Assembly: GCA_016201355.1 (NCBI GenBank)
Contig: JACQCY010000026.1
Location: forward strand, 1-5,761
Reading direction: 5' to 3'
Source of the DNA: Candidatus Yonathbacteria bacterium
Lineage (GTDB): Bacteria; Patescibacteriota; Minisyncoccia; Phycocordibacterales; UBA1550
Length of the DNA: 5,761 nt
Part shown: positions 1 through 4,684 of the stretch, piece after piece
Layout: each line of letters opens with the position of its first letter
How positions within the stretch are numbered: position 1 is the first letter of the stretch
Program-made: the position numbers and the translations under genes
Notes under the pieces: model-generated
The model's input: only the letters and a program-made list of their open reading frames with translations
What the model was told of the DNA's origin: nothing
Databases searched by the model: none

Positions 1-40
1 CTATCAGCTCGTATGAATTGACTGATAGGGCTATCCTATC
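1..40. repeat. Clustered inverted repeats downstream of rplE
   Basis: CTATCAG at 1-7 is mirrored by CTGATAG at 22-28. GATAGG at 24-29 pairs with CCTATC at 35-40 around a 5-nt loop. A third pair, ATTGACT at 17-23 and AGTCAAT at 55-61, encloses the GATAGG hairpin. The arms overlap, so they are alternative rather than simultaneous pairings. The cluster starts 33 bp past the rplE stop and may act as a processing or attenuation hairpin between rplE and whatever follows off the left edge, usually rpsZ or rpsN. No U tract is present on the minus strand. Confidence 0.5.
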
Positions 41-60
41 ACACGGTGAAATAAAGTCAA
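33..60 (-). promoter_or_regulatory. Candidate extended -10 promoter reading left, after rplE
   Basis: Read on the minus strand, TTGACT (55-60) is followed after 16 bp by TAGGAT (33-38), with TG one base upstream of the -10, as in extended -10 promoters. The -35 matches the sigma-70 consensus at five of six positions and the -10 at four. The same layout occurs in the candidate promoter ahead of rpsS (4117-4144). It could give the genes left of the window a second transcription start. It overlaps the inverted repeats at 1-61, so the two readings compete. Confidence 0.35.
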
Positions 61-72
61 TCCAAAAAAATT

Positions 73-618
73 TTACTCTCCAAACGGCACACCGATAATC
101 TCAAAGAATTTTGTTGCTTCTTTCTTACCCTTTGCGGTGGTGACGATAGTTATCGCCATACCAAATACATCGCGAACATCCTCGTCTGCGGTCTCAGGGA
201 ATATCGTCTGTTCTTTGATTCCCAAAGTGATATTACCGATCTCATCAACACTTTTTTTGTTAAAGCCGCGAAAATTGCGCGTACGAGGAATCGTTACATT
301 AAAGAGTTTGTCGAGGAACCCCATCATACGCGCGCCACGCAAGGTTACCGCAACGCCGATCTTGTCTCCCGCGCGAACCTTAAAAGTCGCAATGGATTTC
401 TTTGCTACGCGAAGCGAGGGCTTTTGCCCCGTGATCTTCATAAGACGATCTGACACCATTTCGTTTCTGTTTTTGTCTTTTGAATTGCCCGTAGCTGTGG
501 ACACCACAACTTTTACCAGACGAGGCGTAGCGAGCTTGTTTTTATAACCAAACTCGCCTTTCATTGCTTCATATGCCTTTGCTTGTTTCTCTTTGGTTGA
601 TAGTATTGTTGATTTCAT
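73..618 (-). CDS. rplE: 50S ribosomal protein L5
   Basis: L5 is a core protein of the large subunit. It sits in the central protuberance, binds 5S rRNA and contacts the P-site tRNA. The 181-residue product has the normal family length (about 180). Recognisable blocks are GQKP at 64-67, the AKKSIATFK block near 72-80 followed by RAGDKIG, the PRTRNFRGFN block at 111-120, LGIKEQTIFPE at 132-142 and the C-terminal TIVTTAK segment near 158-163. The ATG at 618 gives the full N-terminus. No Shine-Dalgarno precedes it. The upstream sequence is A-rich and contains TAAATA five bases from the start. It is the last gene of the operon inside the window, 63 bp after rplX. The next expected gene (S14) is not within the 72 bp remaining. 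Identification is secure. Confidence 0.97.
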   Translation of the reverse strand: MKSTILSTKEKQAKAYEAMKGEFGYKNKLATPRLVKVVVSTATGNSKDKNRNEMVSDRLMKITGQKPSLRVAKKSIATFKVRAGDKIGVAVTLRGARMMGFLDKLFNVTIPRTRNFRGFNKKSVDEIGNITLGIKEQTIFPETADEDVRDVFGMAITIVTTAKGKKEATKFFEIIGVPFGE

Positions 619-681
619 TTTTTTATTTAGAGGATTGAGGAACTTTCAGAACATTGCATCCGAACTCCCTCGTACCTGTTC

Positions 682-990
682 TTATTTAATCTCACTACCG
701 CTTTTCTTTGCAATACGCACATTTTTTCCCGCAATCTCTTTGATGCCAACGCGCGTGCGCTCATTGTTCTTTGGATCAATGACCATTATATTAGAAGCGT
801 GGAGAGGCATTGCGCGCTCCACAATCTGCCCTGAAGCGCCTTTTGCGCGGCCTTTTTCGTGTATTTTAGAGATATTGGCTCCATCCACCACGACGCGGCA
901 AAGCCGAGGAAAAACATTGAGGATTTTCCCTTTTTTCCCTTTATCTTTTCCAGCGATAATTATTACATTGTCTCCTTTTTTGAGTTTCAT
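682..990 (-). CDS. rplX: 50S ribosomal protein L24
   Basis: L24 is an assembly-initiating protein of the large subunit that binds 23S rRNA near the exit tunnel. The 102-residue length is typical. A KOW motif covers about residues 5-31, with the diagnostic GKDKGKKG at 14-21. It continues with VVVDGANI and the later segment ending in NIMVIDP that L24 proteins share. The ATG start gives the usual MKLKKGD N-terminus. It follows rplN after a 72-bp spacer carrying a 21-bp direct repeat. The region before the start is AT-rich with TAAATA two bases upstream and no Shine-Dalgarno. A long open frame on the opposite strand across this gene is a shadow. Confidence 0.96.
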   Translation of the reverse strand: MKLKKGDNVIIIAGKDKGKKGKILNVFPRLCRVVVDGANISKIHEKGRAKGASGQIVERAMPLHASNIMVIDPKNNERTRVGIKEIAGKNVRIAKKSGSEIK

Positions 991-1022
991 AATATTTATT
1001 GTTTATTGTTCCCCGCACCCTT

Positions 1023-1061
1023 CTATTTTCTATTTGCTACTTACTATTTTCTATTTACTAC
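1023..1061. repeat. 21-bp direct repeat in rplX-rplN spacer
   Basis: On the plus strand CTATTTTCTATTT begins at 1023 and again at 1044, 21 bp apart. The second copy matches the first over 18 bases with one difference (G at 1036, A at 1057). The repeat fills the spacer immediately downstream of the rplN stop. A pyrimidine-rich, low-complexity spacer like this inside a ribosomal operon is atypical for compact genomes. It looks like slippage-generated or repeat-derived intergenic filler. No function can be read from it. Confidence 0.6.
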
Positions 1062-1062
1062 C

Positions 1063-1440
1063 CTACACCACCTCCGGAGCGAGCGACCCCGCATTTTGGT
1101 ATCCTCTTTCTATTATCTCGCGGGGAATAGGGCCAAAGATGCGTCCCGCTTTTATTTCGTTTCCTTTCTTTGTTTTCTCTATAATAACAACGGCATTATC
1201 GTCAAAACGCATATACGATCCGTCTTTGCGACGGAAAGCATTGCGCGTTCGCACGACGAGCGCGGTGAGAACATCTTTTTTCTTTACACTCTTGCGCGAA
1301 TCAGCCACTTGGACCGAAAGGACGACAAGGTCGCCAATGCAAGCTACGCGTCTTTTTGCTCCACCGAGAACTTTGAAAACTCGACCGATCTTTCCGCCTG
1401 AGTTATCGGTGATTTTGACAATTGATTGTGGTTGAATCAT
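1063..1440 (-). CDS. rplN: 50S ribosomal protein L14
   Basis: L14 lies at the subunit interface of the large subunit, contacting 16S and 23S rRNA and L19, and is part of the docking surface for silencing factor RsfS. The 125 residues compare with about 122 in the family. Signatures are MIQ at the N-terminus, TDNSG at 11-15, VLGG at 24-27, RFDDNA at 78-83, the interface block GRIFGPIPRE at 99-108 and the C-terminal SLAPEV. The few extra residues lie around 88-97, just before GRIFGP. It begins the classical spc part of the cluster here. The 94-bp spacer separating it from rpsQ corresponds to the S10/spc operon boundary of other bacteria. No Shine-Dalgarno is visible. Confidence 0.97.
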   Translation of the reverse strand: MIQPQSIVKITDNSGGKIGRVFKVLGGAKRRVACIGDLVVLSVQVADSRKSVKKKDVLTALVVRTRNAFRRKDGSYMRFDDNAVVIIEKTKKGNEIKAGRIFGPIPREIIERGYQNAGSLAPEVV

Positions 1441-1534
1441 AGGGGTAGTTAATAATAGAATAATAAATAGTTAATAGTTGAATTTGAGTAAGTATTTTGA
1501 TATTTCACTATTTCGCTGTTTTAATATTAATTGT
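1441..1534. other. AT-rich spacer between rpsQ and rplN
   Basis: This 94-bp spacer is the longest inside the operon and sits at the position where S10 and spc operons are separate in many bacteria. It is AT-rich with short direct repeats, for example TAGTTAAT at 1446-1453 and again at 1468-1475. I see no convincing hairpin terminator and no clear -35/-10 pair on the minus strand, so read-through from rpsQ into rplN is the simplest reading. A small open frame crossing it is a shadow of rpsQ. Confidence 0.4.
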
Positions 1535-1783
1535 TCATTGTTTGCCGATGACTTTGAACGACTTGTCTTTTGAAAGCGGGCGACACTCCTCGATAATGAC
1601 ATTGTCCCCCTCTTTGTAGATATTGCCTTCGTCGTGGGCTTTGTACTTCTTGGATACTTTTCTGAATTTAGCATACTTGGGGTGTTTTACAAATCGATTT
1701 ACCAAAACCGTAACCGTCTTGGACATCTTATCCGAAACAACAACGCCCATAATATTCTTTTTTGTTTTTTTAATGGATTCCAT
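1535..1783 (-). CDS. rpsQ: 30S ribosomal protein S17
   Basis: S17 is a small OB-fold protein that binds 16S rRNA early in 30S assembly. The 82-residue length is normal. The conserved N-terminal strand GVVVSDKMSKTVTV covers 13-26, HPKYAKF covers 34-40, and the C-terminal block GDNVIIEECRPLSKDKSF covers 59-76, with the hallmark RPLSK. The ATG at 1783 leaves only 5 bp after the rpmC stop, and TAAATA two bases upstream of the start overlaps that stop codon. The gene ends in TGA, which weakly argues that TGA is a stop here rather than a reassigned glycine codon as in SR1/Gracilibacteria. Confidence 0.96.
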   Translation of the reverse strand: MESIKKTKKNIMGVVVSDKMSKTVTVLVNRFVKHPKYAKFRKVSKKYKAHDEGNIYKEGDNVIIEECRPLSKDKSFKVIGKQ

Positions 1784-1788
1784 AGTAT

Positions 1789-1980
1789 TTATTCGCTTTT
1801 ATTTTTACGAGCGTTGAGAGATGTCAATGCGCGGGCGATCTCTTTTCGTACGAGACGAATCGGCATCATCCCCTTTTTTGCGCTTCCCGCAACCTTAAAA
1901 CGGTCAGCGCGAAGACCCTCCCTCTTTTCATTGATGAGTTTTGTTATTTCTTCCACGCTTTTTTTATCAAAATCAGTCAT
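1789..1980 (-). CDS. rpmC: 50S ribosomal protein L29
   Basis: L29 is a two-helix protein at the peptide exit tunnel, near the docking site for trigger factor and SRP. The 63 residues match the family's usual 60-70. It begins with a helix of the KSVEEITKLI type and ends with the diagnostic RLVRKEIARALT segment at 42-53, followed by a basic tail. Position between rplP (13 bp) and rpsQ (5 bp) is exactly canonical, and this supports the call for so short a protein. The start is preceded by an A-rich stretch without a Shine-Dalgarno. Confidence 0.94.
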   Translation of the reverse strand: MTDFDKKSVEEITKLINEKREGLRADRFKVAGSAKKGMMPIRLVRKEIARALTSLNARKNKSE

Positions 1981-1993
1981 TTTTTTGTAATGG

Positions 1994-2413
1994 TTAACGA
2001 CGAACTATTTTTGTCTTCACCGGAAGTTTTGCTCCTGCTTTGTGAAGAGCTTTGACTGCCGTTGCCTCGTCTACTCCATCAACTTCAAAGAGTACGCGAC
2101 CGGGACGAACTTCAAACACATATCCTTGCGGGTCTCCTTTGCCTTTACCCATTCCCATTTGCGCTGGTTTTTGCGTATACGGTCGGTCAGGAAAGATGCG
2201 AATCCACATCTTGCCGACTTTGGTAATCGTGCGACCAATAACCTTGCGCGACGCTTCGATCTGATTTGACTTTATGCGCGCGGAAGTCTCAGCTTTGAGT
2301 CCAAACGAACCAAAAGAAAGCGTCGTCCCGCGTGTTTCCGGTTTCAAGAGACGGGCAACACTCTTGCGAGCATTTTGCCATTTTCTGAATTTTACTTTTT
2401 TAGGGAATAACAT
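1994..2413 (-). CDS. rplP: 50S ribosomal protein L16
   Basis: L16 organises the A-site region of the large subunit and contacts tRNA and 5S rRNA surroundings. It is a late assembly protein. At 139 residues it is close to the family norm of about 137. Family blocks are MLFPKKVKFRK at the N-terminus, the SFG.FGLKA segment at 33-41, QIEASRK near 51-57, IRIFPDRP at 71-78, GMGKGKG at 87-93 and PGRVLFE at 104-110. The stretch around residues 12-28 departs from the usual RGR..G-rich sequence, but the frame is intact. It lies 30 bp after rpsC and 13 bp before rpmC. No Shine-Dalgarno precedes the ATG. Confidence 0.97.
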   Translation of the reverse strand: MLFPKKVKFRKWQNARKSVARLLKPETRGTTLSFGSFGLKAETSARIKSNQIEASRKVIGRTITKVGKMWIRIFPDRPYTQKPAQMGMGKGKGDPQGYVFEVRPGRVLFEVDGVDEATAVKALHKAGAKLPVKTKIVRR

Positions 2414-2443
2414 AATAGTAGCTTAATCAAAATATATAAACAT

Positions 2444-3133
2444 CTACATTATCTGCGTGGCAAGCGCTTTTTTCTTGTCTTCTGCGAAAATCTGCCCTTT
2501 GTATATCCATACTTTAATACCGATAGCGCCGTAGGGAAGACGAGCGGTCTGCTGAGCATAGTCAATGTCCGCGCGAAAAGTCTGGAGGGGAATACCTCCG
2601 CGACGAATCTGCTCAAAACGAGCCATATCTGCGCCACCAAGACGACCCGAGATGGCAATGCGCGCGCCTTTTACATCACGATTCGCCATTACTTTCTCGA
2701 TCGTCTTCTTTAAGACCATACGAAACGGTAAACGCTTTTCAAGCCCCTCGGCAACCATCTCAGCGACAATTTCAGCGCTTGATTCAGGCGAGCGAACTTC
2801 CTCAATATCAAGTTTAAAATCTTTAGGAACATTGATCTTCTTTCGAAAAGCCTCTTTTAAAATATCGTTTTTGAGTTTTACCGCCCCCTCTCCCGCGCGA
2901 CCGATAATAAGTCCCGGGCGCGCCGTCCTTATCACAATACGAAAAGTTTTTGCATTGCGTTCTATTTCAATGCCCGCAATATGATTGCCACGAAGACGGT
3001 TTTCAAGGAAACTCCTGATGAGGATATCCCCTTTAAGAAAATCCTTGTATTCTTTTTTCACACCAAACCAACGAGACTTCCAGTCACGGATGATTCCGAG
3101 TCGATGAGAAAATGGATGTACGGTATGAGTCAT
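2444..3133 (-). CDS. rpsC: 30S ribosomal protein S3
   Basis: S3 is on the head of the small subunit at the mRNA entry channel and contributes to mRNA unwinding. The 229-residue protein is full length. The N-terminal domain starts THTVHPFSHRLGI. A type II KH domain has its GxxG loop as GRAG at 78-81 (GKKG-type in many bacteria). The C-terminal domain shows ISGRLGGADMARFE, then RGGIPLQTFRADIDY and the terminal YGAIGIKVWIYKGQ. The start codon is preceded by a run of C residues and the CTAAAAC heptamer repeats that also form the end of rplV, 18 bp away. No Shine-Dalgarno can be seen. Confidence 0.97.
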   Translation of the reverse strand: MTHTVHPFSHRLGIIRDWKSRWFGVKKEYKDFLKGDILIRSFLENRLRGNHIAGIEIERNAKTFRIVIRTARPGLIIGRAGEGAVKLKNDILKEAFRKKINVPKDFKLDIEEVRSPESSAEIVAEMVAEGLEKRLPFRMVLKKTIEKVMANRDVKGARIAISGRLGGADMARFEQIRRGGIPLQTFRADIDYAQQTARLPYGAIGIKVWIYKGQIFAEDKKKALATQIM

Positions 3134-3138
3134 GGGGG

Positions 3139-3170
3139 TAGGTTTTAGGTTTTAGGTTTTAGGTTTTAGG
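3139..3170. repeat. Telomere-like heptamer tandem repeat at rplV end
   Basis: Plus-strand TAGGTTT is repeated four times at 3139-3166 with a further partial TAGG at 3167-3170 (minus strand unit CTAAAAC-like). It straddles the rplV stop codon (3152-3154) and fills the spacer before rpsC. Because 7 is not a multiple of 3, the unit is read in all three frames over 21 bp, giving Leu-Lys-Pro-Lys-Thr-stop, so the repeat itself supplies the stop. Copy-number changes in the array would therefore hardly alter the encoded protein. Confidence 0.85.
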
Positions 3171-3637
3171 GATTTTCCTTTTGGTTTTGCAACCGCTTTC
3201 ACTTTTGCAAGAGCTACTTTTTTTGATACCTTTGGCGATTCTTCACTTTTTACTTTCGACTTTTTACCCCGTAAACTCGCTTCGCTCTCACGGGGCATGC
3301 TTTCAACTTGCGATTGAGCTCCAAGCTCAATGATGATATGACTTGTATGCTTATGAATAGGGTTTGCGGAACCGTGTGAGCGAGGCAGAGAGCGCTTCAT
3401 AATCATCCCTTGATCAACGCGTACTTCTTTTACCGAAAGAGTGCTTTGTTCAATACCATTGTTTTCTTTTGCGTTGGCAACGGCCGAGAGCAAGAGTTTT
3501 TTTATAGCGCCTGATGCACGTTTAGGGAGAGCGTCAAGTTCCACAAGCGCGTTTGGAACAGTCTTGCCTTTTATAAGATTGGTGACAAGACGCACTTTGC
3601 GCGGCGCCTGACGATAGCTTTTGAGGTATGCTTTCAT
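3152..3637 (-). CDS. rplV: 50S ribosomal protein L22 with extended basic tail
   Basis: L22 lines the nascent-peptide exit tunnel with its beta hairpin and binds all domains of 23S rRNA. The core, residues 1 to about 106, is normal: APRKVRLV at 11-18, LIKGKTV near 21-27, SAVANAKENNG at 51-61, VDQGMIMKR near 74-82 and the terminal HKHTSHIIIELG at 95-106. Bacterial L22 usually ends about there (110-120 residues). This one continues to 161 with a Lys/Ser/Glu-rich low-complexity tail. Residues 115-124 are encoded by a palindromic element (3267-3295), the following residues by an A-rich repeat-like stretch, and the end by the heptamer repeat. The tail is thus probably captured intergenic sequence. 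Only 2 bp separate the gene from rpsS. Confidence 0.95.
   Translation of the reverse strand: MKAYLKSYRQAPRKVRLVTNLIKGKTVPNALVELDALPKRASGAIKKLLLSAVANAKENNGIEQSTLSVKEVRVDQGMIMKRSLPRSHGSANPIHKHTSHIIIELGAQSQVESMPRESEASLRGKKSKVKSEESPKVSKKVALAKVKAVAKPKGKSLKPKT
3267..3295. repeat. REP-like palindromic element inside rplV tail
   Basis: CCCCGT at 3267-3272 is mirrored by ACGGGG at 3290-3295, enclosing a core that reads GAGCGAAGCGAG on the minus strand. That core contains GCGAAGC, a known very stable DNA mini-hairpin sequence. The element looks like an intergenic REP-type palindrome yet is in frame within rplV and encodes residues 115-124. Whether other copies exist in the genome cannot be seen from this window. 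Confidence 0.55.
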
Positions 3638-3639
3638 AA

Positions 3640-3987
3640 TTATTTTTTAGCGGCAGGAGCAGTTTCAGATTTTGCGGCTTGAGCGGCAGCGATTTCACCT
3701 TCTTTTTTCTTCTGCTCAAGCTCTTTCTGCATTTTACCGCCGTGAAGCACGAATTTCTTTGTGGGGGAAAACTCTCCGAGCCTGTGCCCCACCATATCTT
3801 CTGTTACTCGGACTTCAATGTGCGTTTTACCATTATACACACCAAAAAGAAAACCTATCATTTCTGGCGCGATTTGACTTGCCCGTGACCAAGTTTTGAT
3901 CATCGGCTCGTTCTGTGGGTTCTTGCCTGAAATCTTCTTAAGAAGTTTCGGTTCGGTAAATGGTCCTTTTTTAAGTGATCGTGTCAT
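3640..3987 (-). CDS. rpsS: 30S ribosomal protein S19
   Basis: S19 sits on the head of the small subunit, forming a complex with S13 and contacting the A-site finger bridge. The core is unmistakable: TRSLKKGPF at 2-10, IKTWSR at 30-35, the VYNGKTH segment near 50-56 and VTEDMVGHRLGEFSPT at 61-76. The family norm is about 92 residues. Here a charged, alanine-rich tail (about 89-115) brings it to 115. It is the first gene of the operon in this genome; rplB, which normally precedes it, is absent. The ATG follows a 19-nt AT-rich segment with TAAATA directly before the start and no Shine-Dalgarno. It is preceded by a structured leader. Confidence 0.97.
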   Translation of the reverse strand: MTRSLKKGPFTEPKLLKKISGKNPQNEPMIKTWSRASQIAPEMIGFLFGVYNGKTHIEVRVTEDMVGHRLGEFSPTKKFVLHGGKMQKELEQKKKEGEIAAAQAAKSETAPAAKK

Positions 3988-4005
3988 TATTTAAGATAGA
4001 AAACA

Positions 4006-4108
4006 TCCAGCACTTATTTTACTACATTAGATGAAAGACGGGAACACAATGTAGAAATACCTAGGCAGATCTCGCAATCCTTTGGTATAGTAAAATATAA
4101 GTGCTGGA
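4006..4108 (-). promoter_or_regulatory. Structured mRNA leader of the rpsS operon
   Basis: The arms 4006-4024 and 4088-4108 are complementary over 19 bp, apart from a two-base AT bulge in the upstream arm. Inside are two further hairpins: ATACC at 4057-4061 with GGTAT at 4084-4088 (extended by AGG 4063-4065 with CCT 4079-4081), and CTACATT at 4022-4028 with AATGTAG at 4048-4054. Both overlap the closing helix by one to three bases, as expected at the junction of a three-way fold or of alternative conformations. The predicted transcription start (about 4110) falls at the outer end of the long helix, and the rpsS ATG lies 19 nt after its other end. Established knowledge: ribosomal protein operons are often autoregulated through structured leaders. 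The role here is inferred, and no known leader family was recognised. Confidence 0.55.
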
Positions 4109-4109
4109 C

Positions 4110-4178
4110 GAGTTGCATCTTATCAAATCGACACAAATAGTCAAGGGACTATTTAATGTAACATAAGATATGCAACTC
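4110..4178. repeat. Bulged inverted repeat with nested hairpin
   Basis: GAGTTGCATCTTAT at 4110-4123 is complementary to 4163-4178, with a two-base AT insertion in the second arm. Inside is a perfect 8-bp hairpin, AAATAGTC at 4135-4142 and GACTATTT at 4147-4154, with a 4-nt loop. It lies one base from the long inverted repeat at 4006-4108, which has the same kind of AT bulge. The candidate rpsS promoter lies within this repeat, with its -35 at the nested hairpin and its -10 in one arm, so the structure may be a DNA-level operator or a remnant of a small mobile palindrome. Confidence 0.7.
4117..4144 (-). promoter_or_regulatory. Candidate extended -10 promoter of the ribosomal operon
   Basis: On the minus strand TTGACT (4139-4144) is followed by a 16-bp spacer and TAAGAT (4117-4122), with TG one base before the -10. 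The -35 has five and the -10 four matches to the sigma-70 consensus. Transcription would begin about 4110, so the mRNA would open with the long helix at 4006-4108. It is the only convincing -35/-10 pair between the pilin remnant and rpsS. Experimental start-site data are needed because both boxes lie in inverted repeats. Confidence 0.5.
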
Positions 4179-4267
4179 ATATATTAAAATATGAAAATGC
4201 GAAAAAATCCAAAAGAAATCATTGTTTCTTTGAAAACTACGGGGTCAGCAATTAAGACTGGTGAGCT

Positions 4268-4290
4268 GGTGAGAGCTTTAAGCTCTCACC
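4268..4290 (-). terminator. Strong palindrome downstream of the pilin remnant
   Basis: GGTGAGAGCTT at 4268-4278 and AAGCTCTCACC at 4280-4290 are perfect complements around one base. The next 8 bases (AAAGCTCT, 4291-4298) repeat part of the second arm and could compete for pairing, and GGTGAGCT at 4261 partly repeats the first arm. It begins 23 bp past the stop of the pilin remnant. There is no U tract, so it is a possible U-less terminator or 3' stabilising hairpin rather than a classic intrinsic terminator. Confidence 0.45.
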
Positions 4291-4313
4291 AAAGCTCTCA
4301 TTACATTACGGTC

Positions 4314-4673
4314 TTACAAACAAATATAATTACTATTAGCCGCAAGAGCAGTTGGGGTAAGAACATTAACTACCTCTCCAGATTCCTTCCAATAAGACAA
4401 AGATGGACCGTAACTACCGGCCTGATTGTAACAATAATATCGATAGGCATATGTCCCTGAAGGAATGCCATCACCCGTCATATTATTGATAGGATCTACA
4501 GGATCACTCGGCATAAACTTGCCATTTGTAAGAAAAGTCATAAATCCTGTCCCTTACGAACTATAATCCCAACCCCCACTATTAGCATCGCTATATCCTG
4601 TTGCTCCTAGGCATACTGAACCGCTCGTTTTAGGCAAACATCCATTCTTGAAATAGTACATATGGTAAATCCT
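4314..4673 (-). pseudogene. Pseudopilin-like C-terminal remnant, nonsense-disrupted
   Basis: The frame encodes a periplasmic or surface domain of the kind that follows the pilin helix in type IV pilin and type II secretion pseudopilin-like proteins common in Patescibacteria. Features are YYFKNGCLP near the start, a second cysteine shortly after, GKFMPSDPVDP, then TYAYRYYCYNQAGSY, LSYWKESGE and a final cysteine near the C-terminus. An in-frame TAA at 4554-4556 divides the domain, leaving 75 codons downstream, and a TAG at 4674-4676 precedes the first half. No prepilin peptidase site or hydrophobic N-terminal helix is present upstream. One base change (for example CAA to TAA) would explain the internal stop. 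The family call rests on motif memory, so it is moderately certain. The downstream part could still be translated from the ATG at 4541, but it would lack a membrane anchor. Confidence 0.6.
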
Positions 4674-4684
4674 CTAGTCTTTTT

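Noticed and set aside
593..1435. Plus-strand open frame of 280 codons across rplX and rplN
   Set aside because: It is antisense to two unmistakable ribosomal genes, its composition is what their codon use produces on the other strand, and it runs through the repeat spacer without recognisable domains.
1471..1674. Minus-strand 67-codon frame overlapping rpsQ
   Set aside because: It is an out-of-frame shadow of rpsQ extended into an AT-rich spacer.
1535..1783. Alternative genetic code (TGA as glycine)
   Set aside because: rpsQ and the surface-type gene both end naturally at TGA at the expected family or domain end, so standard termination is the simpler reading.
3139..3170. CRISPR-like or telomeric array
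   Set aside because: The units are only 7 bp and contiguous with no spacers, so this is a simple tandem repeat.
4006..4108. Intrinsic terminator or tRNA gene
   Set aside because: The long helix has no U tract, it precedes rather than follows a gene on its strand, and no cloverleaf with a TPsiC-like loop can be drawn.
4006..4178. Terminal inverted repeats of an insertion sequence
   Set aside because: No transposase frame lies between the arms, and the spans are only 69 and 103 bp. A small non-autonomous element remains possible and is noted as a finding.
4191..4460. Plus-strand open frame of 89 codons, starting with a basic MKMRKNPKEII segment
   Set aside because: More than half is antisense to the pilin remnant and the rest crosses the 4268-4290 palindrome. 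No family is recognisable. The first 25 codons could be a real short peptide, but nothing supports it.
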